A stretch of 64,000 nt of DNA from Lumbricus rubellus (taxonomy: Eukaryota; Annelida; Clitellata; Crassiclitellata; Lumbricidae). The stretch is from contig OX243812.1 of NCBI GenBank assembly GCA_945859605.1, forward strand, positions 53,232,093 to 53,296,092, written 5' to 3'. Under the pieces are notes generated by a model. It ran no database searches. It saw only the letters and a program-made list of their open reading frames with translations, and was not told the DNA's origin. This document shows, in pieces, positions 38,001 through 50,000 of this stretch. Numbering within the stretch: position 1 is the first letter of the stretch; each line of letters begins with the position of its first letter. The position numbers and the translations under genes were made by a program.

Positions 38001-41000
38001 TTGTAAGATTTCAGTCGGGTCCCACCCTCATCCTTCCGCTACTTGAAGTCTTTCTTATTAAAACAGAGCTTGTATTAATATTAGAAGTGCTTAGTGAATT
38101 CTCAGATTTGATACAAATCTTCACACTTTCAGATTAGCGCATTTGTATTTTGTAGTCACTAAGTTTCTTTTCATAGCTTGAAAAGTTGTATTGTACATTG
38201 TAATTGGTTCCAGGAATGTGTTGAAGATGTTGAGAAATGGACATGATGATGATGATGATGATGATGACGACGATTTTGATGATGATGTTTTGGATAATGG
38301 TTGGACGTGGATGATGGTAGTTAAGTTTTTGTGTTGCTTGTTGGTGCAGGTGGACAGCACACGGTTCAGGCACCTCATACAATGCAGTGGGCAGTGAGAC
38401 AAAGGGAGACATCTACTGCGGTACCAACCAATCGCACAGCTCTGCCGACAGTTGCTGCTGCTACTACAGGTAAGACAGTGCTTCCGTATCCAAGCCACAG
38501 GTGAAAAGTTTCTAGACTGATTAAAAAATTTATTCTTTGCTCTTTCGGTTGTGAATTAATTTCAAACTATAATACTGAGCTTTTTTTCTTTTCCTGCATC
38601 ATTTATTAGCATTCCAATTCAGAGCCAATGCACTATAGTTGTCCATTAAGTTGTGTCCATTACATGCGCTATAAGAGCTCTTGCTTCCACAATTTCCAAT
38701 CCTGTGCTACTGTTCTTAGGCTGTGCAGACCTTATTCACACGAAAACTTGATATCACCGCTCCACTCCCTGTTCATTGTTGTCCATATCCATCCATAACT
38801 TTCCATAATTTGATCTGCTTAGTTTTCTATTGTCATTTTTTCTACATACATGCATGGATGGCTCTGTTTACAGTCTTCTTCGCAGCTCCTCATTTGTCAT
38901 TTTCATTACACGATTCAGTTATCATATTCTCCTATAACAATGAATTCCAAATTTATATCATGTCATGCGAGTATTTTATCCTGGTCAGTCTTTCTAATTG
39001 TTCGTGGCTCACAAGCGTACTTTTATCGTAACTTTTATCATAATCGTCGACAATTTCAATGTTTATGTCGGCAGTTTAGATTTTGTCAAACTTTGCGTTT
39101 GTCTGGAGACTTGCATGACAACATTGCTAAGTAAGATGGCCACAGTATAGACTGCTCGTTAGAGTCATTCTGCTAGATATCTGGGCAACACAGAGCAAAT
39201 TTAAGAATTTCTTAAGTCTTCAATACAATTATATGTTCTACTTATAGACATTAGAGATAAATGTTCCTGAAGATTAATGTTGATCGAGGCAGTACATACA
39301 TACAATTACTTTACTTTACAGTACATGGCTGAATTATGTTTCAGGTACGAGTGGAATTGTCTACATTGACCCAGCGATTCTCCGACGTCAGACGAATCCA
39401 ACGGTTGTCCTGCCAACCAACCAGGACAGCGCAGTCAGCATGTCAACGACCACCAGCCAACTGGCCAGAGCATTCGGTGTCGTGATGCGACAGGTTGCCG
39501 ACCTCATCATGATGCTGCAAGACTACCATGCCCTCGCCCCAAATCTACCACGCGTGCTGGACATCACCCACCAGGACTCGGTCGACCTGCAGGTCTACCT
39601 CGAATGTCGTCTGAAGCCGACCTGGGACTGGCTGATCACCATCATGGATGCCACTGAGGCCCAACTTCGCTTCGGCTCCGTTCTGAGCAGCATCTCCAGC
39701 TCCACACATCCCATGCACGTGACGTACGCCGGGCGCGGCGTCCGCGCCGGCGACCCGGCCGGGCGCGACGACCAGCGCACCGTGGACAACAGTCGACGCG
39801 CGAAGACGGCAACGGACGGGAACAGCGCGAGACGAGACTTCCTCATGTACATGATGTCGCTGATGCGCACGCACAACAACGAGCACGCCGACAGTCTCCC
39901 GGCAACGGACGTGTCGGCGCTGAAGCACGTCGCCTACGTCCTCGACGCGATGATCTACTACATGCGCAGCGGCAGCGAGAGCGAGGCGGAGACCCTGCGC
40001 GACACGGCGTCCGTGCAGTCGTGGCAGGATCCGGAGGACAATCTGAACGACGACGGCGACGACGATCCCGTCAACCAGAGCATCAACATGGAGACGGACA
40101 GCCTGGACGGTGAGTCGGATGCGGGAACGAAGAGCGGGAGGAGGCACACGTTTTTCCAGCGCTCCGACTCGACCATCTTCCTCGGATGCATTCCGCCGGA
40201 TCCGTTCCAGGTGTCTCTGGGCGACGCCCTTCCGCTCGCCGAGCAGCCGCACCTGCTTCATCCGTACTCGAGGAAGGAGGAGCTGTTCGGGATGCCGCGC
40301 CAGACGGTCAGCGCGCAGGCGTTGCCGCTCGATGCGGAACTCTGCGAGCGCCAGGCGCTCCACCAGCCGCTGCCGATGAACCGTCTGCCTACGCACATGG
40401 CTCTGTCGTTCCGGACGTCGAACGCGCCGCCTGGACCGGCGTTCGTGTACCAGCCGTCGGTCGTTCCCGGCCAGTCGGAGCTCCAGATCCCGAGCTACCA
40501 AGCGCCGGCGCCGCCCGCCCACTCGCTGAGCGGTCATCAAGGCAACAGTACTGCTGCCGTCGACATGTCGAACTTCGCTTCAAATGTTATAATCAGTTCC
40601 CCGATTTCAGCGGCTCCCCTGCCGCTCACCCCCACGCCCCTGGTTCTCTCGTCCTCTGAGGGACCTTCGTACTTGGACTCCAACCTGGTCAGCTACGCGT
40701 TCCCCATGTCGACCGCGGACGTAGCTTTGTCGTCGGCTGGTGGCTACGGGGGAACTCCACAGACATCGTCTGTTCATCTAAGCTCTATTCCACTTCCTCT
40801 ACCACTGGGAAGCGAGCAATCTCATGCAATCTTTGACGTCTCGGATCTTTCCACGGAATCCCATGCATCTCTATCGATGCCGAGACCGGGAGATTTGTCG
40901 TCTGGCGCTCCGTATTCAAGAGTGCCGCAGTACGCCATCAGTTCGCTGCTCCAGGATTCCTCTCAGCATCCTCCGCAGCAGCAGCCGCAGCAGTTGCTGT

Positions 41001-44000
41001 CTCCCCATCATCATCATCACCAGCAGCAGCAGCAGCAATCTCAACATGCACTTGGTCAGCCGAGTGTTATTGTCCATGCTGGAAGCACGGTCAGTCTGTC
41101 TTACTACCAGGCGCCTCTGGCTCTACAGTCGTCTGGCTCTGACCTTGCTGACCATGGTCAGGACGATATTCACATGGCCTCGTCAAGTGAAATGGGTCTT
41201 GACCTCAGCAATTCGTCGAGAAACGTTAATGCCAGCAAGACTTTGACTTCCGAGACTACTGACAGGTGTGTCTGCATTAAATTGATATCTTATCTACTTT
41301 TAGAACTTCTGTGGCACTATTGTAAAATGCTCTAGAGAATCTCGTCAGTATCAGTCCTACAAGATTGACTGCTGTATGCTGAGGAAGATGAGCATACTCC
41401 AGAGAGTTGTTGAGTCGAGAGCAGAAAGATAGGAACATCCAGCATTGTAAATAGATTGTAGTTCTAAGCATAATCCAGAGTCTTGACCCTGAAACAGAAA
41501 TGGCTGTGCATGAAAAGATGTTAAGTATTCATATATAACGCATGATAAGATATATACGAGAATCAGTAGACGCTATGGAGTACTGATAGATCTTGTAGTC
41601 AACTTAAAGTTAGTTTCAATTCCATTCTCCGCTCATCAGCGATATCAATCTGCAGCACTTTATTAATGCGGCAAATATTTGTAGACAGTCTCTACAGAAT
41701 CATTCTGACGAGAGAGAGTACAGACTGTTTCAGGGGAGTTAATATTGTCATTGCTTTGGTATAAAATTCATTCACTGTTTACAGTTCTGTACGGCATGAA
41801 AGTTGTACAAGGAAACTTGCTTGATCAAGTGGCTGGATTGAATTTTCCTGGTTTTCAGCTCTGCCTAATCTTTTCCTTATTTTCAGTCTTAATTTAAGAC
41901 CTTTCTCTGTTAGGTTTTGTGTGTTTCAGTTGCAAAATACATCGCTCTTATTCTATATTTATTCATTTTAAACCTGTATGTTGCATAATTTGTTTAAAAA
42001 AAGATAATTTCATTCGTTAACGATGCAATGTGTGGGGAGTGTTTGATTTGTGGTGCTCTTCGTTTTACGCTGAGCACTGAAACAACTGCTTGAGCACTTG
42101 TTAGTGTAAATGTTTATTTAGCACACGTTTAATTCGCGTGTATTTATAGTGGACCTTCGGAGTCGGGTGGCAAGGATGTCCAGACGTCTTCTATCGACCT
42201 CGTTGGATCACATGACAACGTCTCGAATACAGTTGTCGTGGAGACGACGCAGTTGCAGAGCATTGCACCAGCGCACAGGTACGTTCAGATTCTAATCGTG
42301 CATCTAAAGTTATGACCTGTGTTTCATTTGCTACGTGAATTTAAGAAAACTTCATTTGATTGACTGTAACATGGGCAATTTTTCAATTAAATTTAAAAAA
42401 ATTCTAAATTGATTCCAGAGTATCTGCTGAGCAGACACTCTAGATTTATGAAAGTCTTGCTTTTCACAGCCTCTTCCACTGTAGCCAAATGCATGCTGTC
42501 TTCTGAGAGACTGTTGCAGGATGGCCTTTTATAAATCTATCTAGTTTAATTTGACCAAGAATGAAAATTGCGTGGTTCATACTGAGCCCACAGGTATGGT
42601 AGTAAATCTGGTTTGGGCCTGATGGCCTAGTATTGCATCAGGATGAACTCATAAAATAATAATGCTTAATGTAGTGAATGCAGATGATGATTGATACGAG
42701 TGAATAGGTAAGTAGCAGCACTGAATGTATGACCTTTCTTGAACCGGTGACTGTGTGAAGACAGAGTCCTTCACAGACAATGACTTCACAGACAATGACT
42801 TGATGCCATTGATTTATGCTTTGCTAGTTTTTTCTCAGATATGCTGAATCAAAAGCTACAATAATACATAACGAGACAATAAATGCCATAATTCAACGTT
42901 GATACTGCTTGGATGGATTGCAGGCAACCGCACATACTGGGCGGATTTGTGACGGCCGAGACGCTGCTCGGTCGATGGAGGCTGACCCTTGACCTGTTTG
43001 GACGAGTCTTCTGCGACGACATCGGTGCTGAACCAGGCTCCATCATCAGCGAGTTCGGAGGATTTGCCGTGAAGGAAGTGAAGTTCCGACGCGAAATGGA
43101 ACGACTTCGCAATTCTCAGCAACGAGATTTGTCCCTTGAGGTTGGTAGTCTGCTACCAATCTGTTGGTAATTGTTGTGAATTCTTGCCGTTCGTGTTCTT
43201 GTTTTCTGTCCGAAGTAAATTTTCTTACTCTGCTTTTTGCTTGTTATTTCCAGTTGTAGTGTTACGCTTGAAAATGTTTGCTTAGCTAATTTGTCCTTCT
43301 ACTGGCGGATATTAATTAATTAATTAATTTGCCTATTGCCATGAGGCAATTTCATCATGTTTTACTCTAACTGTAACACTGTTATTTAGTCGAGGTTGGG
43401 TTGGGAGCGCTCCTGAGCAGATTATTGTGAAAGGGCGCGATAAAAATACCATATGAATGGCTGAACGGTTTGTAATTAAGGAGCTAACATTTGTTATTAT
43501 ATATAGCTGAGAGACGCTTTGTTCCTGTGCAAGGGATTAGTAAATAAACTATCCTGACTTTGGTTGCAAATTTGTTCTTGTTGTTTTAAGGTTGAACGGG
43601 ATCGCAACGTGTTGCTCGTTCAGGCGTTCAAACAGCTGAACACTCAGTACAACCGGCGTACAAATGCTGCCGGATCTCCGCTGGCTGTGCACAGGGTCAA
43701 GGTCACCTTCAGGGATGAACCGGGAGAGGGAAGCGGAGTTGCCCGCAGCTTTTACACGGCCTTCTGCCAGGCAGTTCTGTCGTCAGAGAGCCTACCGAGT
43801 CTGGAAGGAGTGCTGATCGGCAATAGCAAGACTCTGCAGTATAGTAAGTCGTTGCAATAACTGGAAAGATCTGTGGTTTGGCAATAGCACACAACAAAAT
43901 GCAGTCAAGTACCTAACAATTCTTGGACTGAGCAAAATGTGCTTGATAAAATATCAGCAGCATTGGCATTGAGAGTTCTAGCGGATGACTGGTACGATGT

Positions 44001-47000
44001 TGATGATAATGGTTTTTATTATAATTTGAATCTGAAACAATTTGTTGATGAATGAGGTGCAGCAAGTCATGAAACAGCGGGAGACATAGCTTGGGCGTCA
44101 AAATTAGTGATGTTAGACGATAATCAGAAAAGCAAATTTCTATAAAAGAAGATGCTTGATTTGTACTGACTATAAGTGTTCAGGTTGCCATGTGAACAAA
44201 GCGATTGCAGGAAATAACCAGTAGCTGTGACGCTGCATTACCCACGGCCTCTAGATTTGATATTGCTGTTGGAACTGTTGATTGTGCCCAGTGAACATTG
44301 TCACAAACACGACTAAAAGATTATTGATTTAATAAATGATGTTTTAGTTTAAGATGTCAATTAAGACTGGAGCTGTAATGTTTTATTGCCTTTATTTTTC
44401 TGTTGGTTTTTCAGACCTACTCCAGCGACTGAAGTCAAGGGAAAGAGATCGCCAGCAGAGACTTCAACGTCCGAGGAACCGTGACAACAGGAAGAGTCTG
44501 TCGTACGATGCGTCACCGTTCTACATGACTGGCGACGCTGGCGCCGACAGCGTCGACGTGGCGTCGAGTTCCAATACGGATCTGACCGTGCAGAAGAGGC
44601 AGCTCGGTGAAAGACTTTACCCCAAAGTGCAGGCTATACAACCGGTCAGTGTCTCATGTGGAAATGGAGTGAAATAGAAATGGAGAAGTGGGCTTCTGTT
44701 GCCTTCATCATATCATGCATATTGTATTGTATCTATAAATTTATAAAGCGCCTCTCACAGTGCACACCAATCAGAGGCGCTCCCAGTACGTTAGACCAAG
44801 AGAGAGAAAAATAGTTTTGAGACACCGAAAAGAGGCATTTGGGTCACCAGTTAATATGGAGCAACGCATTGATGGAGGCAGCTGGTTCCACAATCAATAT
44901 GATTTTTTGGTTCCTTTTTTTATTGTAGCATATATATTCGGTGTATACGCTGTAAGATGAACACATTCTCTTTCATTGCTCATTTGGCCAAATATCTTAA
45001 TGCAGAACTTTTAGTAAGTTGATTTTTTTTGTGCTTAGACTTTGGCTGCGAAAATCACTGGTATGCTGCTGGACCTTGGACCGCCATATCTGTTGGGTCT
45101 GTTGACATCGGATGATCAATTACGCCAACGAGTCGAGGAAGCAGTTGAGATCATCATGAGCCAAGGAAGGTACGTACTCTTTCTATTCCATCAGGAATGT
45201 GCTTGCAGGAAGAAACCTGTGAAATTCATTCATTCAGTACATGAATTTATATAGTGACCCTCTGAGGTTGCTACTCGGGAGCGCTCCCGACCCAACTTCA
45301 GCTAAAGAGGACAGTTTTAAGATTGCGACAGAATGTGTCGAAAGGCGTGAGGCGCCAGTATGGAGGTAGTTCACTCGAGATCACAAGGTCAGTGGTGAAA
45401 TGGATTGTATGATGATGATTGACTGAATCATTTGTTGTTTGTGCAACTGATTGGTAGCCCGAGTGACTTACTCGCAAACTGTTTGTTTGGTTTAAATTTG
45501 GTCATTTGATTGATTGATTGATTGATTGACTGATTGATTGACTGACTGATTGATTGATTGATTTATTTATTTATTGATTGATTTCAGAGAGGTAAATCCG
45601 GAGAATGCTCTTGACGTTGATGTGTTCAACCTGTCGAGTGACAAAGGAAAGAAATTGACTCCTGGAAAGAAAATGGAAGGTGACGATGAGACGGAAGGAC
45701 TAGAGGACAACAAGCCATTGTTCTGGCAGCCGGGAAAGAGAGGCTACTACTCACCTCGCCCGGGAAGAACCACCCCTGAACGGCTGAATGCGTTCAGAAA
45801 TGTTGGCAGGTAATTCAACCAGGCTTTGGTTTTGGTTTATACAAGATTTTTTCATGAATAAGTTTGAATGCAGACATCTGTTGGAATTGTATTTACACAA
45901 GTTTTCATGTGGATTTTCAAGTTTCTGCACAGTTCTCTGTTTGTGATTAAAATCTCTTGACTTTGGAATAGGTTGCAGACCTGTTCCACCTTAGCAACTT
46001 TTTGAGTTGCATATATATATATATATATAAATATATATGTATATATATATATATATATATGATGTTGAAAGGTCTAGCTTGCTAACCTTCATGTTTTTTA
46101 TGTTTCTTCATAGAAATGAAAAATCTGAATTTTTGATCACTTTTTATTTTAAACCTGAAAACGGCTTGTTATTAACAATAGGGTTCTGTGATTGCAGTGT
46201 TTAAGCAGATCCTTTTGCACCATAGAGCGGTTCTTATAATAATTCAATATAAAAATTTGTACTGTCATAATTCTATTTATTTCATCAAATTTAAATGCTA
46301 CAAAGAACCAAGGTGCCACAGTTTTTAGAAGGAGGTTTTGCACATATGTCTGATTTTAGAACACACCGATTTTGGATGAATTTATGTTGTTTGTGCATTA
46401 TTTTGTGGTGTTGAGATCTGCAGCATATTGGAAACAGATACACGCTACAAAAGTCGTTACATGGTCCTCTAACTTATTTAACCAAGTGCAGTATTGTGTT
46501 ATTTTTGTGGTGTTTATTGTTTGGTGTACAAAAGTCGTTACGTGGCCCTCTAACTTATTTTTAAGCAAGTGTAGTGTTGAGTTATTTTTGTGGTGTTTAT
46601 TTGGTGTACAAAAGTCATTACATGGCCCTCTAACTTATTTAAGCAAATGTAGTGTTGAGTTATTATGTGGTGATTAATGTGTGGTGTATTCTGTCCCAAG
46701 GATCATTGGACTTTGTCTTCTGCAAAACGAGATCTGTCCGCTGTATTTGAATCGTCACGTCATCAAGTATCTCCTCGGCCGCAAGATCGGATGGCACGAC
46801 ATGGCTTTCTTTGACCCGGTCATGTACGAGAGTCTTCGCCAGCTGGTTTGCGATGCAGAAACAAAGGACAGCGCAGCGACATTAGCCAACTTGGATTTCT
46901 CGTTTGCAATTAATCTAAGCCAGGAAGAGGTAGGAGGCATTTTGTGGAATGACAGTCTGGGTAAATTTAAGAAAAACTAAAATGTTTACAGATGTATGAA

Positions 47001-50000
47001 TGTTTGTCGTTCTTGTGCACCAACTGTGAGTTGTATTATTGCCTTTTGTCCTATGAACAGTAACTGGATTTAAACGTTGCATTCAAGCAGGTTTTTTTAA
47101 ATTGTAATTATTGAAAGTGTTAACTTCTCATGGCAGTGTCTAATGGACAAGCATCAACCAGTAGTGCACTAAAAACCAATTCGTAATCAGTTTTCCATAC
47201 ATGTACATTGTTGTAAACTTTCGTTGACATGTGGAATTTGGTGCTGATGTTAGTCAAAGTTAATGGCAAACAATGGCCTTGGCATTTGTCCACTGTCGGT
47301 TGATGGACCTTTGGGAAAAGAGTAAGGTCGCAGGTTGCTTCGCATAGGTCTCACAATGGGGCATAGGTGTTGTGCTTTTTTACTTTAAAATACTGTCTTT
47401 TTGGCCCATTTTAAAATTGATTGATACAGATAGGTGTTGACCAATGTCCTTGATGTGTGGTACTTGATTATGGAAACTTTATGTGATGTATAGTTACAAG
47501 TAAAATAGTAACTTGTCCTTGCTGTTAGCTTTTTATTGTACAAGAGATTTTTTTTATTATACAAGTGGTAAAATCTGAGACCACAGAAAATTAGGTCAGC
47601 GTCATCTGATCCACTAAGGGCTTTGATGGTTCGCACATGTACTATGTCCACAAATACGCAGAGTATCGAATGATTAAAGTTGTTGCCAAACCTTTGGAGG
47701 TAAAAACAAGTTTAATATCTGTGTCAAAATACATATAATCCTGGCTGGTGTTTGAAAAGAAGCTGGAATCAATCAATCAATAAACTTTCGTTTGACAGAG
47801 ACCTCTGATCCTTTGACTGAGCTTTACTAATATTTGAATTGCGTCAGTGCTATCTGTAAAGCAATATGAATGGTTTTTGTCTTTTGCCAGGGAGCTGACC
47901 ACGTAGAATTAATACCGGGCGGTGGAGACATAGAACTGAACTCGTCGAATATTCACGACTATGTCCGCAAATACGCAGAGTATCGAATGATTAAAGTTGT
48001 TGCCAAACCTTTGGAGGTAAGAACAAGTTTAATATCTGTGTCAAAATACATATTATAATCCATTTGTATTTACTTCTGAAACTGTATAAATGAAGTGTTA
48101 AGTGGTTAAGCCTTACTAATGAAAGTGCAGAATATTTCTCTGCAAGTTAAAACACTGCACAGTGTATACATTATACACGTGAATCCATAGAAATGCAGGA
48201 GTTAAAAGGTACTCTGCTCAGTTGTTCACCTAATGAGGAAGGTACATTTTGAAGCAGATAGCTCAGAACTCTGACAGCAAATTAGTTTGAGCTTCCTCTA
48301 AATGCCTGTGCCTGTTTTTATTAATGTATGTAAGTATTTACTTGGCACATTTAAAGAATCTCTCGGTAGTATTCTAAAAATCTGTGACTTAAGATGAGCT
48401 GAGATTGCAATTGCAGATCAGTTTAATTTTAATTCCTATGTAAATTTTTTAGAATATGAAGCTTGGCGTTTTTGACGTTCTGCCGCGGAACGCGTTTGAT
48501 GGACTGACGGCCGAAGACTTTCGACTTCTGCTGAACGGCATGGGTGACATCAACACCCAGTCACTCATCAGCTTCACTTCTTTCAACGATGAAACTGGTG
48601 ACCGTAAGTCTTTTGCCAGCTATTATCAACCTTATCTCGGGACATAAACTGAAACTTTTTCCTTGAAAATGGGCCTTATTATGATGTTCTGATGTAATGT
48701 GATGATATCATCTTTGCAATATGTACTTGCCATTATGCAACATCTAAGAATGGAGTACTAAGTATGGCTGCCATTCAAAAGCTCTGAATCTTTGACTTCC
48801 TGTGATTGTAGCGAAGTTTTAATTAGTTATTTGCATTTTTTCTTCTTCTACATCAAGGAAAATCATGTAAAAAATCATTGTCCATCATAATCTGAAACGA
48901 ATTAAATGACTGGCTGAAGTACGACTTGACGGTCAACGTGTTAAAGAATGTGTGACATAAGGAAGTAAAAGTCTTTCTTTGTGTGTCATTGTTTTGTAGG
49001 TGAAGGTGGTGAAAAGCTGCAGAGGTTCAAGAAGTGGTTCTGGTCAACAGTGGAGAAGATGAATGCACATGAACGACAGGATCTTGTAAGTAGCGTGACG
49101 ACGTCTCTTTCTGATGCATTCGATTTATTTGCAGGAAATGCCATGTAATGCCCTTTGAGCCCCTCCATTATTTACGTTCAATGTATTTTGTGTGCCTAGT
49201 GTGCGTCTTGGCAGTTATATAGCACATATTTGCCCATCAACACTCTTCAGAGCCCTTTAGCCTAGTTGATTAATTAATGGATTATATTGTGCATTGACTA
49301 ATTCTTCTGTAAAGGGTTTTGTATAATGTTTGTCCCATGGTATGGAATGGGCTTCCATTGGCATTACGCCTTATGCCTAGGGTTTACTCGGATGTGTTTT
49401 GCTGCAGCCTTAAAATCATCCTTCTCAGCATGGGTTGGTTGGGATTGCTCCCGAGTAGTAGCCAATTAAGGGTGCTATATAAACTCCATAATGAGTGAAT
49501 GGGGAGAGCTAAGCATTTAAAGGCGTCAAAGATGGGAAAATGCAGAACTATAGGCATTAGAACTTGACTTCTGTCTGCACGTACTGTAATGCTGGAGTCA
49601 TCTTATAACTCTGGAACTTACGGAACATAGTTTAGGAACATAACTCTCGAACACATGGAATATAATTCTGGCACATAAGGATGTGATGTGTTGAGGTGAT
49701 ACGAGATATTTAATTTGAAGTACATTATTTATTTGTGTTCTGTTAACATATATAGCTTTGCTTCATCAACTGTGTTTCTCAAATATCTTGTTTTCAAGAA
49801 GTGTCCTTTAAGGTCATCGCTATTGTTATCATCACTATTTCTTATCGTAAGCATCATTGTTTCTTGAATTGATCTGAATAATGTCGTATGTTGCTTGTGT
49901 GTCAGGTGTATTTCTGGATGTCGAGTCCTGCGTTGCCAGCCAGTGAGGAGGGCTTCCAGCCAATGCCAAGCGTTACTGTGCGGCCGGCTGACGACAGTCA

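Noticed and set aside
39545..40540. 331-residue minus-strand ORF
   Set aside because: It is the antisense of the GC-rich UBR5 exon 23; it is Arg-rich without motifs, as expected for a shadow of GC-biased codons.
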